Source: Spinellus fusiger
Taxonomy: Eukaryota > Mucoromycota > Mucoromycetes > Mucorales > Phycomycetaceae
Assembly (NCBI GenBank): GCA_025094145.1
Contig: JALLLS010000015.1
Location: 62,001 to 126,000, forward strand
Length of the DNA stretch: 64,000 bases
Reading direction: 5' to 3'
Both the position numbers and the translations under genes were made by a program. Below are positions 22,904 through 36,600 of the stretch, in pieces. Below the pieces are notes generated by a model. That model was not told the origin of the DNA and did not search any database. It saw only the letters and a list, made by a program, of their open reading frames with translations. Numbering within the stretch: the first letter of the stretch is position 1; every line of letters starts with the position of its first letter.

Positions 22904-24727
22904 TTTCTAATGTAAATTGGCTTCTGGTAGAAAAGTATGAAAATACAAACATAAACTAGCGGCTATCTTTAATAATTTAAACAATTAATAGAAATAAATC
23001 ATTGATGTCCTACTGTCTATGGACTTATTCAATACCTCCTTAATTTTACAACTCACCCCACAAGCCATTCTGAAACCTATTCTTTTGATCGATTCTACTG
23101 ACAATTACGGTCAATATAAATTCCATGCCGTTGAATAAATCGTACTGTTTCTCTAATCTATCTTTAATAGATTAGAAATACACTAAACATATTACTATAT
23201 TCTATCTATTTCCATTTCATAATGACATAAGAATCCATTCTATCTACACCCTATTATTCTTTTTACCACCCACGCTAATACCACATGAGTAAGCAAATAA
23301 AGAATAAGACATCCCAATTTAAGTGTACTCCAAGTGAATAAGTGAGAATTTCTCTAGGATTAAGGGGGAGTGGAAAAGGCCAGACCCACCGAAACTTCCA
23401 TTTTCATTTCACTCATCGCATTTTCATCATTCATCAGCTCTGTCCTACATTATCTTAGGGTGACAAGTGCCAATGTAAACCACGAGAAAAAAACGTTTTT
23501 TACAGGTAAACCCCCTTGTCTGCCCTCCCCTTTTTTTATTTTATATTTTATAAACAAGAATAAATAGATAGATATGAACAATGAAAAGAAGGTTATTGAA
23601 TAACCTAAAAGTATCCATTTTCCCGGTTGACATTATAAAGACATTTATATATTTATAAATATAAATATAATATATAATAAAAAATAGGTGTCCATCTTTA
23701 CAAACTAGAGTGCCAGTGATAGACTTTGCAGTATATTTTTAGCTTGTATTTTTACTGTTTTTATGGATAAACTAACAAAGGACAAAACATGAAACGTAAA
23801 TACAATGCCAATGTAATAACTCAATTGTACCACTGTATGTGAGCCACACTCTTGTTATTTACTTTCTAGCACAGATACATATTGATTAACTTTCAATAGA
23901 ATGTTTCTATTCTATATTTAAGTAGGATAATACTAAGAACAATACTCTGTTCTATAAAAACCCTTGAGAACAGTCCGAAAAGGGGGTTATTACTATTACT
24001 ATTACTATTACTATTATTGATTTCTCTATTTGCATAGTATAACTTGATCTATGGAATATATCCGTATTTTATATTCTGCAGTAATACTTCAGTAAACAAG
24101 ACTACCTTGTATTATGTCTTTTAAAGAACCCAATAAATAAACCATAAGAGCACTCACCTACAGACTAGCTCTATTGTTGTTCACAAGTCTATTATAGCAT
24201 CCAGAAATCAATTTCTGACATTGCCAGGGTGTTAAACATGAGTTCTTCTACTCTACGAGAGATTCTGAAGTCCACTGCCATGGAATAGGCCCTTTTGACA
24301 ATCCACTTATTGAGAGATCATGAATGCTTGGAGAGAATGTGTGAACCAAAAAAAGAGATTCTGACCGAGCACTGTGAAAAAGAAAAAACTGTTTATTCAA
24401 CCATCCTATCATTGAATTGGCCAAAGACTAATGTATAGTCTTTTCATTTTTTTTTCATTTTTTAAAAATTGATAAGGATCGAGGAAGAAGTCACTCATGC
24501 CCAAGTCATAAAGACAATAGCTTCAAATAAACATAAGATCGTATCTTATCTACTGAACCCACAAGACTAGGTATAGATAATAATAATAATAATAATAATA
24601 AATTATTTATTTATACAAAATATTCTTTTATTTACTTTATGAATATTTTAAGTCTATACCACTCATTTTCATGAGGTGATTACAATACAAAAGTGAATTA
24701 TACAATTATTATTTCTGGGTTCTCCAT
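22904..24727. other. AT-rich intergenic region
   Basis: About 1.8 kb. It holds a TATTAC microsatellite (about 23988-24018), an AAT repeat (about 24576-24601) and a stretch at 24.18-24.47 kb that weakly recalls a transposase helix-turn-helix (IARVLNMSSSTLREIL in one frame, broken by stops). No supported gene. Confidence 0.5.
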
Positions 24728-27700
24728 CTAGTTGCGAAGAGTGCCTGTCACTAAAGCCAACAGAGCCATACGAACAAACAGACCATAACGCATTTGACGG
24801 AAGTAAGCAGCTCTTTGGTCAAAGTCTACTTCAGGTTCAATTTCATTGACACGAGGCAAAGGATGCATGACAATCATATGTGACTGGGCCTTGCTCAACA
24901 CATCGTTGTTAATGATATAGTCATCCTTCACACGGAGATACTCTTCCTCGGTAGCAAAACGTTCCTTCTGAACTCGAGTCATGTACAAGACATCCGTGGT
25001 ACCAATCACATCATCCAAAGAGCGGTAGACGTTCTGAGTCACACCGGCTTGCTTGATCTCTTCTATCAAATCAGCAGGCATTGACAGAGACTCGGGTGAA
25101 ATGTAGTTGATGGTGACTTGGTAGTAAGCCAACAGCTTGACCAAACTGTGTACAGTACGGCCGTTCTTGAGATCACCCACTAAAGTGATGGTCAATCCAT
25201 TGACAGTGCCGAGTTCTTCACGAATAGTAAACACATCCAAGAAAGCCTGGGTAGGGTGTTCACCAATACCATCACCAGCATTGATCACGGGCACCTTGGA
25301 GTACTTGGCAGCCACTTGAGCACTGCCTGCTTGAGGATGACGAAGGACAATCACATCAGTGTAGCATCCAAGACTGCGAACAGTATCAGCAAGAGACTCT
25401 CCCTTTTGGACAGAAGAAGTAGTGGCACTCACAGCGACTACTTTACCACCCAGGCGGTACATGGCAGCTTCAAAAGAAGAAGAGGTGCGGGTGGAGGGCT
25501 CAAAGAACATGGTGCTCATGACACGGCCCTGCAACAGGTTGATGGATCCATAACGTTCTACCAAAGTACGCATTTCTTGAGCGACACCAAACAATAAGTG
25601 CAAGTCGCTGCGATCAAACTGCTTAGCACGGAGAATATGCTTGTTGTAAAAGGGAGAACGGCTCACGACACGAGCCAAGGAGGCAGACAGCTCATAGGTA
25701 GGTGCTTCATAAGACACGAGCTGTTGCTGATCCTGGGCACCTGCTAATTTAACAGATTCCTGGTAGGCCTGAGGTGTCTTGCGCTGAAGAGCAGATTCAA
25801 GCACAGAAGCAGCATCTGCCTTGTGGACCTTGGGCTCTTTTGTAGCAGGCTTAATGGTTTGTGCCTGAACAGATATATTACGGCCAAGGGTACCATCAGA
25901 AGAACAGAGACCATCCATAAACACAGTCTTCTCATTCATCACTACTCTGTGAACAGAACCACTAAGGGTACGGCCGGCCAGGGGAGACCAAGCATCGCCT
26001 TCGGTAGTCCACACACGCTTACGGTCAATCTCCACTTCGATAAAGGTCTCGGGTTGAGCCACCAAACCAAAGATACGGCGAGGGTTTTCATAGAGACGGT
26101 CAGAGATGTCCTGAAGCTGAAGACGACCACACGACACAGCATCCAAAAGCAAAGGAAGAGCCTCATCAATGCCTTCTACCTTGGACACAGTCTTGCCTAA
26201 TTCCTTGGCCAGATTGCTGGGCGTCGAACCAATGGAGAAACAATCAATGGTCTCGAGTTTGTTCCATAAAGCCACTTGGTCTTCCTTAGTAGGCAGGAGT
26301 TGGGTGTTGTTGAAGTCCTCAGAGGCAAAGAAAAGTGCGTAGACAGACACATCGCATGTCACCTCCAATCCCTTCTTCTTGCTCATTTCGATCAATGCCA
26401 AGTCACTCTTGTTCATGACATTGGAGACGTGGATGATACTGTTGTGCAAAGAAGCAAGCAATAAGATAGAGGCAAGATCAGTACCCTTGGCATCAGTGAC
26501 AATCAAATGAGAAGTGGGCCATGAGGAGAACACAGAGTCAAACACGGAGACTTGGCCGCTACCAATCTTGTCAGTGTTGATGTAGACTGCAGCAGCATCA
26601 GCAGCAAGGTCACCCAACTTGGAAGCATTCTCACTAGTAGCAACGACATTGAGAAGATAGTCAGTGTGGGCAGACTTATGAGCAGCAACATGAGTGGATT
26701 CAAAGGAAGCAATGTTGGTGGCATTCTGGGGAATAGCTGACAGAGTAGTGAAACCGGCTGCCAAGGAAGCCTTGGACACTATACCAAAGTCCTGACCACT
26801 GGGCATGTGGGCGTTGATGTTGAATAAACCAGGCAAAGTGGCAGTAGTATGGCCAGTCTTGTAATCAATACCAGCAATCTCATAGTTACCGCTTGGGTTA
26901 CGAACAAGGGCTTCAACAAACACCTTGGCGCACTTCACATTAGTCAAAAGAGGGATATCGTAGTCAACAGCCATTCTACGAGAGCGGTAACCCTTGGACA
27001 TATAGGAAGCAGGACGGCGGTAACGGTTGCGAGAAGGCAAGTTGATGTACAAGTCAATCAAGTTATTTGCCAAGTGCTGCTGAAGAGAATACTCGGCCTT
27101 CAGTGTATCATCACCTGCACCATCCAACACCTCAAGATACTTGACAGGAATATTATGTTCCTGGATGAAATCTGCAGTACCAGCAGTAGCAAAGAGAGTG
27201 TAGCCAAGTTCATGGAGCTTTCTAACAGAGGGCAGCATCTCCTGCTTCTCCTTGTAAGAGCCAATGGAGAGCAAGATGTTCTTCTTGGGAAGATTGAAGC
27301 CAGTGGCCACCAATGCCTTGAGATAAGCAGAGTACTTGTCCTTGCCGAAACAAGCTACTTCACCAGTAGAAGCCATCTCCACACCCAGCACAGGATCAGC
27401 ACCCGACAAACGACTGAATGAGAACTGAGGCACCTTCACACCAACACAGTCCTTGGGAGTAGTCACATTGGGATAGGGCACAACAGGAAGACCCAGCATG
27501 GCGTTGGTGGCCATCTCAATAAGATCCACACCTGTCACTTTGGAGACAAAGGGGAACGAGCGAGCAGCACGGACATTGCACTCAATCACCTTGATTTCAT
27601 TCTCCTTGGCAATGAACTGAATGTTGAAGGGACCAGTGACATTGAGAGCACGGCCAATCTTGGCAGTGGCGATCTCAATCTTGCGCACTGTCTCTGGATC

Positions 27701-30700
27701 CAGATCTTGAGGAGGCAAGACAAGAGTAGCATCACCAGAGTGAACACCAGCATTTTCAACGTGTTCAGAGATAACGTGCATGATCATCTTTCCGTCCAAG
27801 GCAACAGCATCCATTTCAATCTCCTTAGCTTCCTCTATGTACTTTGAAATAACAACGGGGTGATCGCGTGAAACAGCAGCGGCTTCATTCAGGTAAGATG
27901 CAAGATCATCCTTTGAGAACACAACATTCATAGCAGCACCCGAGAGAACGTAGGAAGGACGCACAAGCACGGGGTAGCCCACCTTGTTACAGAAAGACTC
28001 GGCCTCTTCAAAGCTGGTCAGTTCTTTCCACTGAGGCTGGTCAACACCAATGCGATCACACATACGAGAGAACTTGTATCTGTTCTCAGCATTGTCAATC
28101 ATCTCTGGAGAAGTGCCAAGTACTTTGACATTTTGACGATACAGTGGGAGAGCAATGTTGTTGGGAGTTTGTCCACCCATGGACATCAAAACACCAGTAG
28201 AGCGTTCAATTTCATAGATATCAAGGACACGTTCCATGTTGATGTTCTCAAAGTACAGACGGTCTGCTTCATCATAATCGGTAGAGACAGTCTCGGGGTT
28301 GTAGTTGACCATGACAGTCTTGATACCCTTTTCACGCAAAGTACGAATGGCACGCACAGCACACCAATCAAACTCAACAGAAGAACCAATGCGGTACACA
28401 CCAGAACCAAGTACCATAATACCATTGTCCTCAAAGGTAATATCGTGCTCCACAGCATTGTAGGTCATGTAAAGGTAGTTGGTGAAGGCAGGGAATTCAG
28501 CAGCCACTAGGAGAACAGTGAGTTGACGTGTCTTTTTTCTTTTCCTCTTATGTTAGTGTCTCTTACCTGTATCAATCTGTTTAACAAAGGGAGTGACGCC
28601 GTATTCTTGACGCAATCTGCGAACAGCCAATTCATTGCTGTTGATCTTGGTGGCAATTTGACGATCTGAGAACCCAAGTTGCTTGGCAGCACGGATAAGG
28701 TTACCAGGAACACTGGGTTTGGTGAATCCTTCAAGTCGCTTGTCAAGGTTAACAATGCGCATCAATCTGTTCAAGAACCATTTGTCGATCTTGGTCAATT
28801 CCCAGAGACGATCCACTGTGTAGCCTTCGTGCATAGCATTGGCAATGGCAAATAGACGTTGGTCAGAGGGATTGCAGAGTTCATCCTCGAGATTCTCATT
28901 GTCAACGTACTCGTTCTAGACAGTAGATAGCATGTATCAATAACAACATCACTATAAATGAGAATAGAAATACTATCAAATAAAGAGGTTGACTTACTGC
29001 ACTAAACCCATCAAAGTTATAGTCAATAGCACGAATTGCCTTTTGGATGGTCTCTTCAAAGGTTCTACCAATAGCCATCACTTCACCCACAGACTTCATG
29101 GAGGAACTAAGGGCAGTGCTGACACGGTTGAACTTTTTAAGATCCCAACGAGGAATCTTAACAACAACATAATCAAGTGAAGGCTCGAAACAAGCACAGG
29201 TCACTTTGGTGACACTGTTGGAGATTTCATTTAAAGGAATACCAAGACCCAGCTTGGCAGCAACAAAGGCCAAAGGATACCCGGTGGCTTTGGAAGCAAG
29301 AGCTGAAGAACGTGAAAGACGGGCATTGACCTCAATAATGCAGTATTCCTTGGAGAAGGGGTTCAAGGCATACTGGATGTTACATTCACCCACCACACCC
29401 AAATGACGGATGACATTGACGGCTGTGGTACGGAGCATGTTGTAGTCTTCATCAGAAAGTGTCTGGGAAGGAGCCACGACAATAGAGTCGCCTGTATGGA
29501 TACCCAAAGGATCAAAGTTCTCCATGTTACAGACAGTAATACAGTTATCTTGACAATCACGCACAACTTCATACTCGATTTCCTTCCATCCTTTCATTGA
29601 CTTTTCAACAAGTACTTGAGGAGAAGTAGCAAATGCCTTGTTACAAAGAGCGATCAATTCCTTCTCATTGTCAGCAAATCCAGAGCCAAGACCACCCAGA
29701 GCATAGGCGGCACGACAAATGACAGGATAACCAATGTTCTTGGCAGCTACCAGGGCTTCTTCTACAGTGACAGCAGAGGCAGAGGGTGCGCACTTTTCGT
29801 TGATCTCGTACAGTGCCTGAGCGAACAAATCACGATCTTCAGTAGTAATGACAGTATCAATCTGTGTACCCAGCACCTTGACACCCAGTCCCTCAAACTC
29901 ATCCTTGAGCCTAATACCGACATTAAGGGCTGTTTGGCCACCAAAGGTGACATAAATACCATCTGGCTTTTCAAACTGAATGACTTTACGAACAAAGTCG
30001 GGTGTCACAGGAAGGAAGTACACCTTGTCAGCGAGACCCTTGGAGGTTTGGATAGTGGCAATGTTGGGATTGATGAGAATGGTATAGATGCCTTCTTCCT
30101 TCAAGGCCTTGATGGCTTGGGAGCCAGAGTAATCGAATTCACCTGCTTGACCAATCGACAAGCCACCTGAACCCAACACAAGAACCTTGTTCACAGACAC
30201 TCTGGGGTTCTTTAAGATATTGTCGGCCTTGAGACCTCCAGGCATTTGAATAGGAGCCAATGTGCCTTGGTCTGCACATTCCTTGGCACTGTTGATAAAG
30301 ACATCGAACAGAAACTCGGTGTCGCGAGGACCAGGGGTGGATTCAGGATGGAACTGAACAGAGAACACGGGCAGTGTCTTGTGGATAATACCTTCATTAG
30401 AGCCATCGTTGGCATTCACAAACAATTCTTCGAAATCAGCAGGCAGAGTAGCGGTGTCCACAGCATAACCGTGGTTCTGAGAAGTGATGTAGCAGCGGCC
30501 AGAGACCATGTTGGTGCAGGGAATGTTTTGGCCACGGTTGCCATACTTCATCTTGGCAGTCTTGGCACCCGAGGCAAGGGCAAGGATCTGATGACCCAAG
30601 CAGATACCAAAGATGGGCTTGGTGACGTTCTTGAGCACAGTCCGGAGATGGGCAATGGTTGTCTCTACTGTGGTAGGATCACCAGGACCGTTGGAGATGA

Positions 30701-31771
30701 ACAGACCGTCGTAGGAGTCCGTGGGTTCTTTGGTGAAATCATAGTCCCAGGGCACAACCTTGAGTTCCACACCACGATGGACAAAGCAGCGGATCTGGTT
30801 GTACTTCATGCCCACATCCACAGCCACAATGCGAAGGGTGCGGCCTGATGCTGTTTTGATGGCCTTTTCAGGGATAGGTGTGTACAGTTTAGGTTCCTTG
30901 AGGGAGACTTCGGCCACCAGATTGCGCTGGTTGGGATCCACCCATTCTACATCCTGGTACTCCTGCATCCAGCGTTCTGTGCTGTCGACCTTGCTCAGAC
31001 CCAGAGCAGAGGCAGCAGAGTCAATGAAAGAGACACATGTGGAAGGGAAGAGAATCTTGGCAAGAAGAACACCCTGGGTTCTGATCTTCTTTGTCAGGGC
31101 GCGAGTATCAATACCGTAGATGGCAGGTACATTGCTTTCCTTTAACCAGCTGGACAAGGAGGAAGTAGCCAAGTAGTGGGAGTAGTCGGTGGCATAGCTG
31201 CCTACGATCAAACCAGCCACATGGATTTCAGAGGACTCAAAGTATTTAGGTATGCCCTCGAGGTATTCATCCATGGCCTCACGAGAAGGTACACCATAGT
31301 TACCCACAAGAGGGAAGGTCAAGACAAGTATCTGGCCACGGTAGGAAGGATCGGTCAATGACTCGGGATAGCCCACCATGCCTTGACGAGTAGAATGATA
31401 TAGGATAAGGAATCCATCAGTCAGTCAGTCAGTCAGTCAGTCAGTCAGTCTCTCTCTCTCTCTCTTTTCTCTTTTCTCTTTTCTCTTTTATTACCTGTTT
31501 GAAAGACACATTCACCGGAAATGCTCTTTGATTCTGATCCAAAAGAGATACCTTGGTAGCTAGTACCATCTTGTAATACAAGAGCAGCAGTTGTAACATC
31601 CTTGGGTTCTTCTACAGCTGTCACAGCACGGTGGGGTCCAGAAGGCGACCGAGGAGAGAAAGGCAATGGTGTGGCATTGGCAGCAGGAGCCAGAATGCGG
31701 CCACCCAAACCAGTAGCAAAAGCAGGTGTGCCAGCAGTAGTCACAGGAGGAATAGGAATATTGGATGCCAT
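24728..31771 (-). CDS. URA2: Ura2/CAD-type carbamoyl-phosphate synthase / aspartate transcarbamylase
   Basis: Four exons (31771-31495, 31381-28998, 28915-28567, 28506-24728) encode 2262 residues, the size of yeast Ura2. It catalyses the first two steps of de novo pyrimidine synthesis: glutamine + bicarbonate + ATP to carbamoyl phosphate, then to carbamoyl aspartate. Domains in order: glutamine amidotransferase with nucleophile Cys about 353 (GICLGHQ) and His437/Glu439 (FHPE); two CPSase ATP-grasp halves (about 490-1350); an MGS-like regulatory region where UTP feedback is expected ([11 protein letters not shown]); an inactive dihydroorotase-like domain; and ATCase (about 1950-2262) with [19 protein letters not shown] and HPLPRVNE. 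The DHOase-like part lacks the metal-binding HxH (NINAHMPSG instead), as in other fungal Ura2 proteins, so a separate dihydroorotase is needed. Intron 1 holds a CAGT microsatellite. The protein appears fully intact. Confidence 0.97.
31420..31490. repeat. CAGT and CT/TTTTC microsatellites in intron 1 of the URA2 gene
   Basis: About seven tandem copies of TCAG, followed by a CT run and TTTTCTC repeats, all within the first intron (31494-31382) of the minus-strand URA2 gene. Confidence 0.85.
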
Positions 31772-33254
31772 ATTAAAGTGTTAAAGTATACTTTTTTTTT
31801 GTATATGTGTGTGTGTGTGTGATCGAAGAAATGTACAGGGAAACTTGCTGCTTTTTATTGTTTTGCCACTAGAGATCCTTTTCTTATAGATAGATAGATA
31901 TAAAAAGTAATAATAATAATAATGTTAGACTTGCTTATTAAAACACAGTAGTTACAATGTGTTTTTGTTTGTTGATCTATCTATTTCTCTTATTTTGTAA
32001 TCACCTTGTTCAAACGAGAACAGACGATGATAATTGGATACAGAGTATGGAGTGGAAGCGTGTGTTTTACAGAGAAAACGACAAGGTTTTATTGGATAAA
32101 AATATATGATAAAAAGAGGAAGATGGAGGAATGAAAGAGTATTCCAGGATTGTCAGCCAAAGGAGCTGAGCCGATCATAATGACAAGAAGGAGACCCTTT
32201 TTATAGGCCTTGATATTTGCCTCTAAAAAATCTATTGTTTATATTTTGATCTCCGAAACACAGTCCAATCAAGCCGTCCAAGTGTTGTGGTTTTTGAAAA
32301 AGACAGTCCAAACAAGTCACTTTCTTATTTGGGTGTTTTCAAAAGACAACTCTCTTCCCCGCCCCTTCCTGCCCCAATAGATCAGAGCAAGATGCTTCTT
32401 TAGGCCGCCATCCAATGAAAAAAAGATTCAAGGAGGTTAATCCTTTCTAGGTCTAGATGAGTGAGTCATCTGTAGGACAGATAAATAGCTGGTAAGCAAG
32501 CCTCATTTTGGATCCTTGGTGTCTTTCTTTCTATTGTTTATCACTTGGAAACACATAGCAGGCCATAGCAGAGAGGGGTTTATTTTTATTTTTATTTATT
32601 TATTTATTTATAATAATAGTAGATAATATTAATAATAAATAATATTAATAAATATTAATAAATATTAAGCAGAGACAAGGCGACAGAACTGGGGTGTGTA
32701 GCCTATACTGTAAGGAAAAAGGAAGATTATATATTAGTGAGATTGCCAACAAGACCTATACTATTTCCAATAAAGCACACCCATCTTCACACTAAGACTT
32801 CTTTTCCCACTCTATACATCACTGCAATAGAAAAGAGACTAAAGAATAAGGACAAGTGTGAAAGTACAAGGTAGTGTATTTAGACGGATCCTTCAAAAAA
32901 GAGGGATCTTCTTAATCTATGAATGGCTTAGCCTTCATATTATCTTAATGGCATAGATTTGATTCTGGCTGAGAATAAAAAAGGAAATGTTCCTATGGAC
33001 ATTCCCTTATTGGCACCTGTCTTTATAGGCACTTACTTTTATAGGCACACTGATAAGTCAACACAATAATAGCAATCATTAGGGTGTTGGTATTTATTCT
33101 TTACGGCTCCACTTGTTGAACCTGTGAGATACTATAAAATAGAGAAACTTGCCATAAATCATCCTGGAAAAGATGAACTCTCTTTTAATAGAGTGCATAG
33201 AGTGCTACTATGAATACGACTTGTAACAGAAACACAAAGTAGGGTGTTTTCTCT
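31772..33254. other. Upstream region of URA2 and intergenic DNA
   Basis: About 1.5 kb with no supported gene. It contains the promoter of the URA2 gene on its left side, short GT and GATA repeats (about 31800-31821, 31889-31902) and a TTTA/AATATT-rich repeat (about 32583-32670). No individual regulatory site can be assigned. Confidence 0.5.
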
Positions 33255-33530
33255 TTATTTCTCTGCTAAAGACACTGGCACTGTGGACTGTCTTTTATGA
33301 ATCGTCATCATGTCCACATCCGTCCCACGCAGAACAACATGCTTATAAACACCAATGGGAGATTGGAGGTTGTCTACTTGGAAGCGGTTGTTTTCACTGT
33401 CTGTTCCGCACAAGTCGCCCTGAACAGTTGTGTTTCCATACATCTCAAATGTAGTTGTGGACATGTTCTGGCAGGCGTCAAGCCACATACTTAGATAGCG
33501 ACTGCGTAATATCTCGTGCGAGTGACTCAT
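33255..33530 (-). CDS. Gemin7-like SMN-complex subunit
   Basis: Single-exon ORF of 91 residues. The body reads LRSRYLSMWLDACQN...TTFEMYGNTTVQGDLCGTD...NRFQVDNLQSPIGVYKHVVLRGTDVDMM. This matches the compact Gemin7 Sm-like fold: an N-terminal R.RYLR helix, then F.M.....V.G.F.A.D....NFQV..L.TPIGV...A.LR..DV. Gemin7 pairs with Gemin6 in the SMN complex that loads Sm cores onto spliceosomal snRNAs, which fits a genome this rich in introns. Length agrees with short fungal members. The ATG lies just downstream of a GGTGT-rich minisatellite. The call is from motif recognition of a short protein. Confidence 0.7.
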   Translation of the reverse strand: MSHSHEILRSRYLSMWLDACQNMSTTTFEMYGNTTVQGDLCGTDSENNRFQVDNLQSPIGVYKHVVLRGTDVDMMTIHKRQSTVPVSLAEK

Positions 33531-33537
33531 AGTGAAG

Positions 33538-33625
33538 TCTATGTGTGGTGTGGTGTGGTGTGGTGTGGTGTGGTGTTGTTGTTGTGGTGTTGTTGTTGTG
33601 GTGTGGTGTTGTGGTGTGTGGTGTG
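33538..33625. repeat. GGTGT minisatellite upstream of the Gemin7-like gene
   Basis: Tandem GTGGT units with GTTGTTGTG variants. It begins only about 10 bp before the start codon of the minus-strand Gemin7-like gene, so it falls in its 5' leader or promoter (CACCACA/ACAACAACA on the coding strand). Confidence 0.85.
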
Positions 33626-36600
33626 GAAGTGTTCTTGGAACTGATGTGGCTGTTATCTCTCAAGGGTGTCGGAATGAAATCGGGCTAGAAAAACTCTAAA
33701 TACAGGACATGAGATATATCTTGTTAGAGTCGAAAATAATCTGTAAGATATGTCCAAGCAGGGTTTATATTCCAATAGAGAACTTTCATTTTTATGTGTA
33801 TTGTTCTTGTAGATTATAATATGCTTTATTGGTTCATAATAGGATTTACAATGGAGTAGATTGCGCACTGCATAAATAACATGAATAACATGGGTAACAT
33901 AAATAACATAAAGAGAGAGAGAGGAAATGAAGGCTGTACTATGGAGTCAGATGAGAGAAGCACAAAACATGCAGAAAAAAAAGGGAACTGCGATACAATG
34001 TACCACTCTTTAATGTATAAAGCACACACAAGTGCAATGAAAAGGATCTGGCATGGATGAGGCCATCGATAGAAGCTAAACAAATCTCAGATGATAAATG
34101 CAACACAAGAAATAGGGTTTATTCATCTTCAATTAGTCATTGTGTCTGATAGAAGAGTAGAACACGGCAAAGAGGTGCAGCAAAAAGGCAAGAAATTAGC
34201 CATGCATTTGAATGTAATGGAGTGTCTGCACATCAACACAATGGATGTAGAAAATACTTGTAACAGTATGTGTTGTCTTTGGCGAATGGGATCATGTGGA
34301 GAGGAAGTTGATGAAGAGCAAAAACAAATAACAAAAGGTATATGTACAGACAAGTGCAGTACAGTGCAGTGCAGTGTTGTGTATTTATTTATTTTGTTTA
34401 CGACGAGAATTCAAAGGGACTCTCTTGTATGTCTTGTTTGCACTGTGTAGGAATTCAAGGCCATCTCTTTGGCTGACATTGATAAGAGTGTTCTGTTACT
34501 ATGACAGTGGATAGCGAGAAACAAGACCCGATATCTAATGAAAATAAGGAGGTAGGGGAAGTACTCTATACTCTGTTATCACACTAGGTATACAATGTAC
34601 ATGTGATACACATCTGTGGAGGGCTGGATAAAGCAATTCCGGCGATGACTGTTCATGGGAATGCAACAGGTGTGTAGCCAATAATGTAGTGCTATGCTAC
34701 GGATCATTCGCAATGAGAGTGTGTCTCCAACCTTGTACAAAGTGCAATGAACATAAAAGCAAATGAATAAGCCTTTGTGCTGCATTGTAAGCCGTCTTCC
34801 TTCTTAGTGTAGTGGCCATCAAGACAGAATGCACATGACATTCTTAGTCGAAATGTAAGGAGAAGAGCAGGAGGAGGGTCACTCCAATCTGCTGCCTAGA
34901 GACGGGAGAAGGTTCCTATTCGTCTCTTTCTCACTCTAGAAAACACCCACCCATGAAAGAGAAAGGGCCTTGTCTCTTGCTGTGATTTGATGCCTATTCC
35001 AGTGCCTATTCCAGTGCCTATTCCAGTGCTTATTCCAGTGCTCATTTGATACTAGCACACTACTCTACAGATACCGCCTTACTACTCCACAGCTATGGTG
35101 GAGACTCGGCTAAAGAGTAGAAAAGATAGGCTATGTGATGTCATGAGAATTTCAGCGTTCTGCTGCATCAAGAAAGGAAGCTTTTGCCAGAGGTAGACGG
35201 GTGGGTTAGGGAGTCACTCAATGCTCAAAAAAGCTAGTGTTTGAATTTGGATTCAATTTCTTTTTAGATGAAAAGAGTAAGGGCAGTGACTTATTTTTAT
35301 ATCTATAAATGAACTTCTTGAACCTTAAAGAGAGACACACTTTGGGTGTAAATGTGTTGCCTGGAATCGGCAGGTGGATAGGCAAGTCTATTTGTTCCAT
35401 TAGTGAATAAAAGAGTGAAAAATGGCGTACACAAACTATGACTAGAATCCTAGTGCTGGGAATTGAATTGGATGGGGGAAACAAGCCAAGAAAAGGTTGT
35501 GCAGGCCTTTAAGCAGACTAGCATGACAGCAAAGGCCTCACTGGGATCTTATTTGGTACTCAGAGAAAGATACTCTGCCGCTTACTCTATTTTATTATTT
35601 TACTTTATTATTTCCTTCTTTTCATGGGAGCAGTGCCCTCAGATCATCCACGCCATACACAACAGAATGGCTTGGTGGTGATTTACAGACTGTTCATTGA
35701 GACTGTATGTTCTTGTCAAAGAAGAAGTGTGTGCTGTTGAATGGAGTAGATCAATAGCAAGGATGTCTTTTATACAATTTGAGTGATTTCTTTTCTTGAT
35801 TGCTCTTAAAGAGAATAACAATGAAAGAGTTGAATGTTGTTCAGTGCTATTTAAGAGAACAAGTCTTTGATTCCTATTCCAACGATATATTATGTATATT
35901 GTATACAATAAAACACAATACAATACAATAAAACACAATATGTATACAATACAATACAATACAATAAAAAGTGATCAAAGGTACTCCATTGTCCCATAAA
36001 GAGCCTTGGGTTGAATTGGTCCTTGGAGTGAGACGATGGAATAAACTCCGAGTATGTATTCACTAAGGGCGTATGAACAAACACATAATATCAGTCATTT
36101 ACACAAGAATAAAAGAAGAAACCCTCCCTCAAGAAATAGTCTCTGATGTTGCTGTCTTTGAAGTATTAGACATGTGGCAATGACTATGGTATAGAGTTCA
36201 CTCCATTGAAAGGAATCTGTACTTGTATCCAATGCATAATAAAGATGAAAGAAAGGGTTCATTGGATGTCGACACCCTTTTTTTTTATTTTGTACTGTAG
36301 ATTCCGTGTTGTTGAGCAAGTGATTCTATTCTATAGCCCGTTCTCTCTTTCTCTAACTCTTCTATAGCCTCAGAATACCAGGTGTAGGCTTCTAAAAGAA
36401 AGACATGGTGTTGTTAGAATAGCAGGGGGTTGTTAGGGAGGGTTGGAGAGAGAAAAAAGCCACGATGATGACTGAGGTGTGGGGTTGACTTTCAACAAAA
36501 GACTTTTTATCTTTTGAACACCTTTTACTATGACCCTATCTCTATGGCAACATAATACACTCTCGATCATTCCCCGGAGTTTATGGCTGGAGAAGACAAG

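Noticed and set aside
24180..24470. Possible Tc1 helix-turn-helix (IARVLNMSSSTLREIL)
   Set aside because: Only one short segment matches the idea, the frame is broken, and the downstream sequence does not resemble a transposase.
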